From Deroplatys truncata (Eukaryota; Arthropoda; Insecta; Mantodea; Mantidae), in assembly GCA_030765065.1 (NCBI GenBank), contig CM060980.1:64836364-64900363 (forward strand): DNA of 64,000 nt, written 5' to 3'. Shown piece by piece: positions 33,593 to 45,312 of the stretch (position 1 is its first letter; each line of letters starts with the position of its first letter). Made by a program: the position numbers and the translations under genes. Under the pieces are notes generated by a model. That model was not told the origin of the DNA and searched no databases. It saw only the letters and a program-made list of their open reading frames with translations.

Positions 33593-35804
33593 AATTAAAT
33601 ACTTCGTAATTATACAGTTTATTTGCAAAAAAGGAGATATTGACTGTGTGGTTCCAATGTTTAAGTTACGTCGGACTTGTTCTTTCTTTAAGATGTTTTA
33701 AGCAACACTTCCGAAACACCGATATGGTCTTGACGTTGTGATATGAAGCACTGTAAACTGCAGGCAAGAGAACCGAGTGTACGGCGATAATAATACGTAT
33801 GTGATTATTATATTGTGGGAGAGACCATTGACAATGAAGCATTATGTACTTAATCCTTGAACCTCAAACGTTATATGTTTACCCCTGAGAAACAAGGCGA
33901 GATGGACGTGGTACAAAAGAAAAGAAGGTGAAGGAGGAGGTGAAGGCCTTGTGCAATTATGCTTTACAACGTATCTTCCGGTCGCCAGGTAGACATAATC
34001 GAGGGAGGAAGGTCTGTATGTGCTGCACACCAAACGCCTGCAGGCACCGGTGTTACATAGCTGTCTACCTACCGCTCCACCGTTGGTAGCAATATACCAC
34101 TTCTTATATACCACCCCTTCCCTAATGCTCATGGGTGTTCTTCAAAGCTTTCCTATACTGTTTCACAAAAAGATGAACTAACCATGTTCTACCATTTTTA
34201 AATGGCTCCAGAATAAAATGCTGTTTGAGAATAGTGGGCAAATGGTCCGCACCTCTTAACGCACTTACTACCAAACCCTGTTTTTTATACCCTGCCCCGT
34301 TGACATAAACTCTTTGCCGCGTTTCCTTCCCCTTTCCCGGTTGGCTAATGTACATCTTTGAATCATGAGTCGTGTGCAATGCAAGGATAGGCGGTAACAG
34401 CGATATAAAAACAGATACTGTAATTATTGACGGGAAGATATAAATAGTTAAATAAAGAAATGATAATAAGATCAAGAAATAATTGCAAAAAATAATTTCC
34501 ATGTATTAAAACAGTGTATAATATAATATGCTTGAGTTGAAAGATTTGCCCGAAGAAAAAGGTAATTAGTGAACTATGTTAAATAAAGTCTTTAGTAACA
34601 GCGTTAAGAGCGAAAGCATTAGGTTAAAGATTCTTGGAAAGTTAGGTTATAAGTTCAGTACCTTCAGTACATTCGAACGTTCGTAGGCAAAATTTCTGAA
34701 TAAAGAGAAATGTAAAGAAATTCTAAGAGTCAGCGAGGTACCGCCTAGTAACAGTGTCACATACGTATACGTAGGAGTTCTGAGATTGGAACGCACATAA
34801 AATAAGGTTTGTGAGGGAGTAATATGTAGGCGGAGCTTGAGTTAATACAAGAGCGTACAATCTAATCAGAGACGCATTCGTTCTGCACACTTTCGTACAC
34901 ACATTGTGCATACATTTGTGACACTCTTTCTTAAAAATTAGTCACTCTGGTGATTACTCATGTGTTATTTTAAGCGCTCAGTGACGCTCTTGTGAGAGTT
35001 AGATTTAGCGACCATCGAGAGGGGTTTTACCGGTAAACACTCACGGCAAGTTGCGCTTCTAGTGTCTTTTATTGCGGAAACAGTTATTTCAAACCGTAAA
35101 ACTCAGATTACAGAAGTCAGCAGGCATAATAATTCAATTGTTATAGTTTCGAGTGCTACGATTCATAATCAATTGCATTGTTGGCAACTCGCTTCAATAG
35201 CTCAAGTTTTAGATTACATTAAATTTCTCAGTCAACCTAAGCTGATGTTATCCTTTCACACCCACCCACGCATACCCTGAAAGAACGATCTGTAGCTGCC
35301 GGCAGCAAATCAACAGCAGATATTGAAGCAAAGGGCACGGCGACCATCGCGGGGTTGAAAACGGCTTCAACACTCATGATAGATGCACGTGTTTTCATCA
35401 TTCTAACAACCAGGTTCAAAGCGAACGATTCTCACATCTACCTACATTTGTTGATAAGAATTTAGATGCATTTCAGGTGCATTAATGTCACGTAATATAT
35501 TTAATTCTCACGGTTATGAAAATGTAAATTTAACAATTGTCTTCGAATATATTAAGATCAATGGTCATGTTGAATAAGGAACTCCTTTATATTCATAACA
35601 ACCTATTCCACAACGGTAGGTAATGAGAGGTGACTATTGCACGTGACAGTTAAGAGATACGGGGCAAAGTTACATGGAATAAACATTAGTAAAAGAATGG
35701 TACTTCCCCTGAGAATGGTTCAGTAATTTTGCATATTGTGTTTACCTCCCTTCTGGCCTACTGGCAGCTGTAAATAGAAAAAAAAATATTACCAATCAGG
35801 ACTA
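33593..35804. other. Unassigned sequence
   Basis: Several open frames of up to 126 codons (for example minus strand 34122-34502) occur without domains or splice context. No shared repeats. I see nothing I can assign. Confidence 0.35.
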
Positions 35805-35890
35805 CCTTTATGGCTGAGTGGTCAGTTTTCTAGCTTCTCAGTGGACCCAGTTTTGATTTCCGGAGACGAGAATTTCTCGTAACCAGATCA
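35805..35890 (+). mobile_element. SINE head fragment
   Basis: A tRNA-like head with a perfect A box, TGGCTGAGTGG, at 35811-35821 and a decayed B-box region, GTTTTGATTTCC, at about 35851. It is cut off by the family R copy that follows. Confidence 0.5.
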
Positions 35891-35929
35891 CTCCCTATGG
35901 AGGTATGACGTGGGAGTGAATCGAGACAA

Positions 35930-36497
35930 ACCTTCATTACACATTCAAAATTTCCTTGTGGGTATGAGGAAACGGTCAGCTAAAGCGATATTCAAATTTT
36001 TAAAAAGCGAATCGCTCTATGATGGCTTTGAAATTCCATACTCCTTGTATGACCACGAGACAAAACGAATAGCGACTTACCACTTGAAAAAGGCTATAAG
36101 TATTTAAAAATTCAAACCAATAACAGAGAGTAATCTCGGAAACGATTAGCGGCACAATCATTATTTTGAAAGAAATTGCGTGCTCTAACGAGATTTGAAT
36201 TTGGTTGTGCAGTAAGATTTTGTTTATCTGTTATGGTTTACTAATTATACAAAATTCGTTTAGAATGAAGAGCACTTCTCAGAAAAGTGAAGTGCTCACA
36301 AAAAGTTCAAGATGTAAATTTTATTAGTCGTGCTAATGTCTAAAACACACGGTATTTTAGTCAATCGTTAGAAACATTTTTGAGAAAAAAAAATAACGAA
36401 AACTTGTCCACGTAAAGTTTAGTTTGGGTGGGGGATCTTTTGTAAACCTTCATCGTATCCTTTGTAAACCTACGGATTTATGTGCTCAGGCACATGC

Positions 36498-36569
<72 letters not shown>

Positions 36570-36695
36570 GGACTTTTTTCTAAAAATGCTTGTTTATTCA
36601 GAGACTTCAAAAGCGTATTTCCAGTGAATCTCGACATCGAATTTTAGAGTGGAATACAATAGTTTCTTTACTTACTATAGGCAAGTAGTAGAGAA
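35930..36695 (+). repeat. Family R, diverged plus-strand copy
   Basis: The left end is missing or decayed. Recognisable are GCTAAAGCGATATTC, TTTGAAATTCCATACTCCTTG, TATGGTTTACTAATTATAC, the long (CA)n tract and the end TAGTAGAGAAAATAAAAA. An extra piece near 36280-36310 duplicates a short AAGTGAAGTGCTCAC phrase. Confidence 0.8.
36500..36566. repeat. (CA)n microsatellite inside family R
   Basis: About 33 uninterrupted CA units, the longest of the internal family R tracts. The Thr-His open frame across it is an artefact. Confidence 0.97.
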
Positions 36696-36942
36696 AATAA
36701 AAATTAAGAGATAACATTCGGATTTGCCTGAGAGATATAAAATAACAAATGGTTTCGTACACATAATTTAAATGAGAATATATTGCCAGAATATCAACAA
36801 AACTAATATGAACATCTGTTAAGAATTTTAAGATACAGAAAATCCTCATGCGATAAAATGCTCTTAAAGAGGACTCAAAAAGAGATGGAGCTGAAACAGA
36901 GATGATGGATGATGACAACAACAAACATCGGCGACGACAAAC

Positions 36943-36955
36943 ATGGTGATGATGG

Positions 36956-36990
<35 letters not shown>
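36943..36990. repeat. (GAT)n microsatellite
   Basis: A GATGATGATG tract with flanking imperfect GGTGAT units. Confidence 0.95.
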
Positions 36991-36992
<2 letters not shown>

Positions 36993-38055
36993 ACGGTCTA
37001 TAACCTGAGTATGATACTGAGGAGCAACAGTTATTAAAATCTTTTCATTAATAGTCCCTTATTTAGGAGTTAAATTAACGCTTTGGTTAGGACAGGGGGC
37101 ATGTAATACACAAAAATTTCAGCTGCAAATAGAAAACCGGGCGACGATCTAGTACTAAACGAAAAAATCGGATCGTAAAGAGAAATTTTAATTAGCTACT
37201 GTTACTCCCAAATGGAAATTTTGATTGCTGTTTGTATGGCCATCTGGAGTGTAGATGATAATAAATTTAATAAAAAACACAAACATTTAAATATTTGTTT
37301 TACATGTATTCAAAGTGCACAGAGTGAAACATTGCTGAAAAAAAAGGTTTAGAAAGCACAGATTATTTGAATAAAAAGAGAGGAAGTGAGTTTCTTATGG
37401 CTTCAAGGCAGCAGTGTCGCTCGCTTCAGTGAAACCTCGAGTGAGCGTCAGTGATAAAGAAAAGAAAAGAATAACTAAACAAATATGAAGGACAAGCTGA
37501 CAGAAAATTATAGGCTATGCATATTAAGAGATGTGCTTCTACGTGTTTCGTGTGTGCTCTCTATGTATTGCTGCGGGTTTAATTATATAGCCAGTAGAAA
37601 ACGAATCTGTCCCCACGTGCGTTTTTTTTTTCAATTCGCTTTTTCTAAGAAGTGGGTACATGTGTAGTCACTTTGTTCATGCTAATGACCGAGCTATCTT
37701 CCTCGACAGCAGCGATGTACAACTGTGATACTCATCGAGATTCCTCCGTCCCTTGCTGGAGCACGTGCATGGAATTTTGCTTCCCACGGACCAACTAGTT
37801 CCCATATTGTGCAACCTCACGCGCTCTTCAGCTACCTTCTTCACAGCTTGGTTCCCAAGCTACACCGAAACCCTGCGTGGAGTTTACTTCTGTTTAAAAT
37901 GATAAATAATAAAAGATCAAACTTTATTGACCAGAATGTTATTTCAAGAACTCACAAACAGATTCATATAATGAATTCATCTATAAGCCTCAATGCAGTC
38001 GATTAGAGCTACAAGTTGCATGTACCGACACGTTTTAAACCAAGAGGATATTTTT
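36991..38055. other. Unassigned sequence
   Basis: A plus-strand open frame of 93 codons at 37725-38006 sits in a somewhat GC-richer block. It has no recognised domain or splice signals, so I leave it unassigned. Confidence 0.35.
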
Positions 38056-38059
38056 ATAG

Positions 38060-38755
38060 AAAAATCTGATGTGTTACACTCACATGACTTTCTCTAATCT
38101 TGTACAAACTATTTTTACAAACGCTTATTCTCCATATGCTTCATGTTAATCGAGATGTTAATCTTATTGCTAATTTTCTTGTAGATGCAAGGGGAAAATG
38201 TAGTATTTAAGCGATAGTCAAATCTTTTAAGAGCTGGTTGCTATGTGGCGCATTCCATTCTCTTTGTATCTCCAGGACATAAAAAAAATGAATAACGAAT
38301 TCCCATTTGAGAAAAAGTATTGGAAAATTTAAGGAAATAGCAAGCAATATTTCGAAAATGGTTCACTCAACAAAAAAAATGTATATGACATAAATTGTGT
38401 ATTTTAACGCGATCTACATTTTATGTGTAGTAAAGTTTTGTCTATCTCTTATGGTTTACCATTTATGCAAAAGTCGTTCACAAGGAAGAATGCTTTTGGA
38501 GACATTCCCAGAAAACTCGAGATATACATTTCATTTGTTATAAAAATATCTTAAACATATGATATTCAAATCAAAACCGTTAGAGCCATTTTTGAGAAAA
38601 TTAAAATTTTCGAAAAATGTTCCATGCAAAGGGTAATTAGGGGTGGGGGGATTTCCTTGAAAACCTTCGTGTCGCATCTCTGGAAGATATTGAACCTAAA
38701 TGCCAAGTTTGGTGTTTATACGACTGTTCGTTTTTGAGTTATGCTGTTCACAGAC

Positions 38756-38790
<35 letters not shown>

Positions 38791-38948
38791 CACACAGAGA
38801 CAGACACACACACGGAAATGTTTCCAAAATGCTTTTTTTTTGGATTCAGGGGGTCTCAAAACATATATTTACGATGAAATCTCGGTATCGAATTTTTGGG
38901 TGGAATACAATACTTCCCTTACTTATACGTAGTGGAGAAATTAAAAAT
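38060..38948 (+). repeat. Family R, full-length well-preserved copy
   Basis: It starts AAAAATCTGATGTGTTACACTCACATGACTTTCTCT. It has all internal boxes and a (CA)n tract with small interruptions at about 38754-38812, and ends ACGTAGTGGAGAAATTAAAAA. It is very similar to the 6.5-kb copy. Confidence 0.93.
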
Positions 38949-39107
38949 GTGGAATAAGTGACAGAATGTATTCAACATCAACGTAACATTAAGATTAAAA
39001 CAAATCTCTTAATGTTTTATAATATGCAAGTTGTATTCACTTGAAATACACATTAGTGTAACATTAGAGCCATAACCTACCATAAGAATGTACAAACATA
39101 AAACGAA

Positions 39108-39970
39108 TTCTGATGTGTTGCATTCATATGACTTTTTCTACTACTCACTCAAACCCACTACAAAGTATTTATACAAAAGCTTATGTTTCAATCTACTTCT
39201 TGTTAATAAAGATAAATGTTCATTACACCTTTATACATTTCGTGTAGGTATAAGAAGCATACAGTAAACCAAAGCGATAGTCTTTTAAAAATTGGACACT
39301 ATGTGATGATTTTGAAATTACTCTCTCTTTGCATGACCATGGGAAATAAATGAATAGCGATTTGCAGCTGAAAATAGTATAAAGTATTGGAGAATTTAAA
39401 CCCATAAGAAAGAAAATCTCGGAAATAGTTAACGCCACAAAAGATTTATTTAACATACTCTGATGAGGTCTACATTTTTTTTCTGTAATAAGATTTTGCC
39501 TAACTCTTACGGTTTACCAGTTATACAAAAGTCATTCAGAATGAAAAGAACTTCATAGGCCATACCCAAAAATTTCAAGATGCACACTGTATGTGTCATG
39601 CAAATATCTAGAACATATGGCATTCTAATCAAAATCGTTACAGCCATTTTTTAGAAAATCAAATGTAATGAAACACTTTCCATGTAAGCGGTAGTTTAGG
39701 GTAGGGATTTTGTTGAAAATCTTAGTGTCGCATTCTTGGAAGACCCTGAGCTTAAATGCAAATTTGGTGTTTACTTATTTTTCGTTTTTGAGGTTGTTTT
39801 ACAGGCACATACACAGACAGATGGACTCATACGTGAGCGCATGGACTTGGTTCCAAAAATTATTGCTTTTGGATTCAGGGAGCCTCAAAACATGTATTTC
39901 CTCTGAAATCTGGGTACCGAATTTTTGGATGGAATGCACTACTTACTATAGATAGGTAGTAGAGAAACTA
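39108..39970 (+). repeat. Family R, diverged plus-strand copy
   Basis: It starts TCTGATGTGTTGCATTCATATGACTTTTTCTACTA, with a much reduced CA tract near 39805, and ends AGGTAGTAGAGAAACTAA. It lies about 160 bases downstream of the previous copy in the same orientation. Confidence 0.85.
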
Positions 39971-40329
39971 ATTAATAAAATATATGCTACAATGTGCTCA
40001 ATGCAATAGTACATGCATTATTCCATATATCAACATTTCATTTCTTCATACGCAGATTTGAAAGCAAAAATCGGACGAAATCGATCTTTATGATTTAGAG
40101 CTCACTCAAACAATCCCAGCTTTTCTTATAATTTCTTATTATATAGTTAGAGATATGCCAATGTCTATCTAACAAACTGACTGCAATATTTTATTTCACA
40201 AACACAGTAAACAGTAAAAGTTTATAATCATTTACATGGAAAATGTTTCATTGCTTTATTGACATTTAAAATGTAGATATTTTGCAAATATTGCCTTTGA
40301 TATTAGGAAAATAGTTTTTTTTCCTCGCA

Positions 40330-40670
40330 AGGGGCAGAAGAGGAGTTAATCACTGCGGCCAGAGGTCTATTGTGCCGAATGCAGCCTTCGAGAGGAAGGG
40401 ATGAGATGAAAAAACCGAAGGGTTGTTGCCTGGACCAAGTAGTGGCAGGTGCGGATATTGCGGGGTCCCTGAAGTTCACAGATGGTAACACTCCTGAAGG
40501 TACCCCTCCCCAGCGTTCCTCCTGACGAACAGGTTCGAGCTGCCCTGGTTCTTACCAGAGAAGGAAGAAACATTCACAAAGCGCATATTCACCGCGCAAC
40601 AACACCACCAAACTACCCAGTCAAGCGTTACCGCGGCACCTCCTCGCTCGGTGGGAAAATACATTAAAAG
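40330..40670. other. GC-richer segment of unknown origin
   Basis: About 340 bp of raised GC content with overlapping short frames on both strands and no shared repeats. A donor-like GGTAAGAACC occurs on the minus strand near 40550. It could be a host exon or a retroposon. I cannot decide. Confidence 0.25.
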
Positions 40671-41461
40671 TCTAACAAAGACTTCAGCAGATAGGACGAA
40701 AATTCAGATACCCTTGATGGTCTCTTTACTAGTTATGAAGTTTATAGCTCCATTATTATAAACATTAATATATATTAATGCATTCCTAAAAGTATTAGTA
40801 TTACATGCAAACCTAGTTTTTGAGTGTCGCTCCATAGTCCACAGCTTTTCTCCTTTGTGTAGAGAGATATGAAAGCTCTCTTTATTTATAACAAAAATGC
40901 AAACTTAAATACTCTGCTGGAATTGTAAAGCGAATCCAAAAACGTTTCCATTACATGATACCTACTTTCGTATCATAATTAAAGCTTTGGTAGTTTTTCT
41001 CTCCGTCAAAGATTATGCAGCATTCGGTGTATTGGAAAGTCTCTCCTCAAATAAAGTAGCTTTAAATATATTTATACTGTCCATTTTGTTGTCGGTAGAT
41101 TAAGATAGAAATGTTTCAAACTGGAAAAAATGAATTTATATTGAAATTGCCATACGTATATGATGTTCCTTCAAGGCTGTCACAATGATGTTTTACAACA
41201 ATCAGTATAAATAGCTAAGGTAAAACTTACCATGCGTCAGCCAAGGAGTGTATTGAAACTAGAACCATTTCTACTTGGCTAATGAAAGAAAATAAACAAG
41301 CTAAATATATTTTGAAACTTTGAACTAAGATAGGTGAGGCATTTATAAATTGAAGTAAGAGGGCAGTTTAAGATAATTCCAAATAGTGTACTATAATTAA
41401 ACTCAACGGAATACAGTCGTATATTTTTGCGTTGTCCTGAGATATGAAAAAAAAAGGACGA

Positions 41462-42118
41462 AAATGCCCACTCGGGTGGTCGAGGTCGTTAAGATATGGA
41501 ATTGTGAACTGGAGGTCCCCGGTTAAGCTCCCGACAGGACCGTTCTCCCTGATAGGTTTTTCCTTAGATTTTCCTCCTAACCAACGAATACGAGTGTTTC
41601 CTTCCCTAATTTCCTTTCCCAATTATTTTATTTCATCTCATGTACCATCAGTGTCCATCGCCTGTGGTGCCATATTGTAGCGAGGCGTCTCGAAGTCGAT
41701 CCACGGAGGAGAGTTGCATCAGATTGCATTAAGTTTCGAAAGGTGTGGTAATAAAGGAAGAACTGGCTTTGAGGGCATCAGGTAGTTTAGCTAGCTCTCA
41801 GAACCATATTTATTGACCATGAATGTGGGTCAATTCTCTCAATTCGCTCCACGACTTTGTTACGTTTGTTATGGTTCCGAGCCCCACGACCACCTCGCTC
41901 TCCCGAAGGACTCCCAATTCACTCTAATTTATTGGGAAAATAGCCATTAGGTTTTTATAAGATCCCCCGTGTACTTATTTAACATCTCTCTTCCCCGAAC
42001 ATCCCTATGGCGCCTATAACCCCCGTGCCGACCGTCTGTATCATCTGAACCTATTCCTCCTATTGTAAGCAACTCCTGGGGCTAACTGCCCTAAGGATCG
42101 CTAAAATATATAGTAAGA
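41462..42118 (+). mobile_element. tRNA-derived SINE-like element, long body
   Basis: The head carries an A-box-like TGGTCGAGGTC at 41477-41487, an anticodon-arm-like GGAATTGTGAACTGGAGGT, and a decayed B box GGTTAAGCTCC at 41521-41531, all in the spacing of a tRNA. A longer GC-richer body follows, with CGTCTCGAAGTCGATCC and a 3' part ending near GGCTAACTGCCCTAAGGATCGC. The right edge abuts the small spliced frame at 42.1 kb. Confidence 0.55.
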
Positions 42119-42139
42119 ATGGACGTTAAACAACCTAAA

Positions 42140-42542
42140 ATGAGTACAAAAATCGCTGAGTATCTCATAAAACAAAGACAAACTAGTGAAGAGATATCAC
42201 TTGTTAGGACAGTATCCAAAGAAGGGTAAGTATCCTATTGATAGACATTTTTCATAATGTCTGGCATACCGAAAATTTTAATGATTTTTTTCTCCCATAG
42301 GATTATTTTCTGTATTAAGCACGTAAACAAACTATTAATTTATTAGGTGTGCCAATGAAATATTGGAAACTAAGAAAACAACATTCTTTGAATTGATTGC
42401 CGGTTTAAAGCCAAACTTAGCAAAGGAAGAAGAAGTTAATTACAATATTTCGTTATTCTCAAAACCCACGACACAAACTTCTTTGGCTTTTCTTTCGAAA
42501 GTTAAAAACAATTTTGAAGGCATTGTAACTAAAGAAGCTTAA
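42140..42542 (+). CDS. Small two-exon reading frame of unknown function
   Basis: An ATG at 42140 (an in-frame alternative is at 42119) opens MSTKIAEYLIKQRQTSEEIS and reaches GAAGG at 42221-42225. There a strong donor, GTAAGTATCC, begins a 121-base intron (42226-42346) that ends at an ATTTATTAG acceptor. A second AG lies at 42300 after TTTTTTCTCCCATAG. Using the acceptor at 42346 keeps the frame: the second exon reads CANEILETKKTTFFELIAG and continues for 64 codons to TAA at 42540-42542, about 93 residues in all. The joined frame has no internal stop, and exon 2 has mixed codon use. I do not recognise the protein: charged, soluble, no signal peptide or membrane segment. It could be a small gene, or terminal exons of a larger gene whose upstream part was displaced by the adjacent SINE. 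Confidence 0.5.
42226..42346 (+). other. Putative GT-AG intron
   Basis: The donor is GTAAGTAT and the acceptor TTAATTTATTAG. Removing these 121 bases joins two open frames in phase (GG+G). The alternative acceptor at 42300 has the better polypyrimidine tract, but the sequence after it does not continue the frame as well. Confidence 0.5.
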
Positions 42543-42655
42543 AAAAGACTAGCGAGAGAGTATTTTTTAGAATCTGTGTGGGCATAAATAGTTTCATTAA
42601 TAACTTTTTGAACAAATTACGGGTTACCGCGCATGTAAAGTTACATATCTGATGT

Positions 42656-42987
42656 AAATCTGATGTGCTGCACTAACATGATTTTCTCTATTCTTGTACG
42701 AAATATTTTTACAAACGCTTATTCTCCATCTACTTAATATTAAGTGAGATAAACATTTGCAGAAACTACCTTATTCTAATTTTCTTGTAGGTGCAAGGGC
42801 AATATGGTAGGCTTTAAGTGATAGTCGAATCTTTTAAGAGCTGGTTGCTATGTGGATCATTTTATTCTTTGCACGTCCAGGAATAAAAAAAGGACAGATA
42901 ATGAATTCCTCTTTGAGAAAAAGTACACGTTTTGGAAAATTCAAACATATAACAAGGAATATCTCGGAAATGTTCACTCTAAAAAAA
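42656..42987 (+). repeat. Family R, left-part unit (tandem group, unit 1)
   Basis: It starts AAATCTGATGTGCTGCACTAAC, runs to GGAATATCTCGGAAATGTTCACTC and stops where the left end of the next unit begins. The right two-thirds are absent. Confidence 0.85.
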
Positions 42988-43896
42988 ATTTGATGTGTTA
43001 CACTCACATGACTTGCTCTACTCTTGTACAAACTATTTTTAGAAACGCTTATTCTCCATCTACTTCATGTTAATCGAGATAAACATTTGCAGACTCTATC
43101 TTATTGCTAATTTTCTTGTAGATGTAAGGGGAAAATATATTTACAAGGGCAATATACAAAAACAGTAGCCTTTAAGCACATACATATCTCTTAATAGCTG
43201 GTTGCTAGGTGCAGCACCATTCCCTTTGCCACAGATTATAACTCTTTGCATATCCAAGACAAAAAAATGAATAACGAATTCCCATTTCAGACAATAAGTA
43301 TTGAAAAATTTAAGGGAATATAAAGCAATATCTCGAAAATGGTTCAATCAACCAAAAAAATGTATATGACATAAATTGTGTATTTTAACGCGATCTACAT
43401 TTTTTGTGTAGTAAAATTTTGTCTATCTCTTAAGGTTTACCAGTTATGCAAAAGTCGTTCACAATGGAGAATACTTTTGGAGACATTCCCAGAAAATTCA
43501 AGATATACATTTTATTTGTCATGGAAATATCTTAAACATATGATATTTTAATCAAAATCGTTAGAGCCATTTTTGAGAAAATTAAAATTTTCGAAAAATG
43601 TTCCATGTAAAGGGTAGTCTGGGGTGACGGGATTTTCTTGAAAACCTTCGCGTCGCATCTCTGAACGATACTGAACCTAAATACCAAGTTTGGTGTTTAT
43701 CCGACTGTTCGTTTCTAAGTTATGCTGTTCACAGACAGACACACAGACAGACACACACACACGGACATGTTTCCAAAAATGCTTTTTTTGGATGCAGGGA
43801 TCTCAAAACATGCATTTCCGGTGAAATCTCGGTATCGAATTTTTGTGTGGAATACAATACTTCCCCTACTTACTATACGTAGTAGAGAAAGTAAAA
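42988..43896 (+). repeat. Family R, full-length unit (tandem group, unit 2)
   Basis: Complete from AAATTTGATGTGTTACACTCACATGACTTGCTCTACT (motif at 43011-43022) to AGTAGAGAAAGT at 43881-43892. It has a short (CA)n tract and carries the subfamily stretch shared with the 30.1-31.4-kb copy (GCACATACATATCTCTTAAT, CAGATTATAACTCTTTGC). Confidence 0.93.
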
Positions 43897-44415
43897 AGTA
43901 TGTCACATAAATTGTGCGTTTTAACAAGGTCTTCATTTTTTGTGTAGTAAAATTTTGTCTAACGCTTACGATTTACAGCTATGCAAAAATCATTCCAAAT
44001 GAAGAGGATGTTTGATGAAATTCCACGAAAATTCAGGATATACATTTCATTTGCCATGAAAATATCTTAAACTTACTATATTTTAATTAAAATCGTTAGA
44101 GCCATTTTTAAAAACTCGAGAAAACATTTGGAAAAAGTTCTATGTAAAAGGATCAGGGTGGGGGGATGTTCTTAAAAATCTTCGTGTCACATCCTTGGAA
44201 GATACTAAACTAGTAACCAAGTGTGGTATTTATCCGACTTTTCGTTTTTGATTTCTGCTGTTCACAGACAAAAAACACATACACACTAACACGTTTCCAA
44301 AAATGCTTTATTTGGATTCGAGGCACCTCAAAACATGTATTTCCGGTGAAATCTCGGATCGAATTTTTGCTGCAGTGCAATACTTCCCCTACACACTATA
44401 CTTAGTAGAGTTTAA
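43897..44415 (+). repeat. Family R, right-part unit (tandem group, unit 3)
   Basis: It follows the right end of unit 2 directly and begins inside the family at TATGTCACATAAATTGTGCG. It keeps TTAGAGCCATTTTT, CTTCGTGTCACATCC and a much reduced CA tract, and ends CTTAGTAGAGTTTAAAA. Confidence 0.85.
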
Positions 44416-44487
44416 AATACTAGCTTATTGCCATGTTATGTACACAGTGTGCCGTTATAGTTTACTAAGAGAGAAAAAGAAAGAAAA

Positions 44488-45312
44488 GATCTGATGTGAT
44501 ACATTCACATGACTTTGTCTACCCTCTATCGTTTATTAGTCGGTATACAATCTATTCTTACCAAAGCTTATTTTTCTAAGTACTACATTTTAATCTAAAT
44601 AAGCCTTTGCAGAAATAGCTACATTACACATTTGGTTGGGACGAAAAGAGAATAGCGATAGTCAAATGTTTTAGAACCGGGGCTATACGCTGGCCTTAAA
44701 ATTCCATACTCTTTCCCTGCAATCGCGAGGAACAACTGAATGTTAACAGGATTTTAAAGAATGACCAAGAAATGAACAATTCGAACCATTAATAAGGATA
44801 TCTCAGAAACGGCTTGTCACAACAAATTATTTGAAATAAATTCTGTGTTTTAAAGAGATCTAAATTTGTTGTGTAGTACGTTTTCTCTATCGCTTAACGT
44901 TTACCAGTTATACAAAGTTATACAAAATTTTTTCCAAGTGATGTGGAGTTAACAGGCTATTCCCAGAAAATTGAAGATATACATTAGCTTGTTAGAGCTA
45001 TTTCTTAGAGAATAAAAAAAATCGAAAAATCTTCCATGTAAAAGATAGTCTTGGGTAGGGGTTTTTTCTTGAAAATCTTCGTAACGCATTTTTGAAATAT
45101 ACTGAACCTAAATACCAAGTTCGGTATTTATTCGACTTTTCTGAGTTATGCCGTTCACATGCAAGCACATGCGCGTGTGCAGACGTTTTCCTAAAAATGT
45201 TTTAATGCATTCAGGGTGCCTCAAAACATGTATTTCAGATGAAATCTCGACATTGAATTTTTGGATGGAATACAATACTTCACTACTTACTACACGTAGT
45301 AGAAAACACAAA
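44488..45312 (+). repeat. Family R, diverged full-length unit (tandem group, unit 4)
   Basis: It starts AGATCTGATGTGATACATTCACATGACTTTGTCTAC and ends ACACGTAGTAGAAAACACA. The CA tract is reduced to GCAAGCACATGCGCGTGTGC. Confidence 0.87.

Noticed and set aside
34122-34502. 126-codon minus-strand frame with hydrophobic N-terminus
   Set aside because: No homology recognised, no splice or promoter context, and frames of this length occur by chance elsewhere in the window.
36424-36627. Poly Thr-His frame
   Set aside because: It is a translated (CA)n microsatellite within family R.
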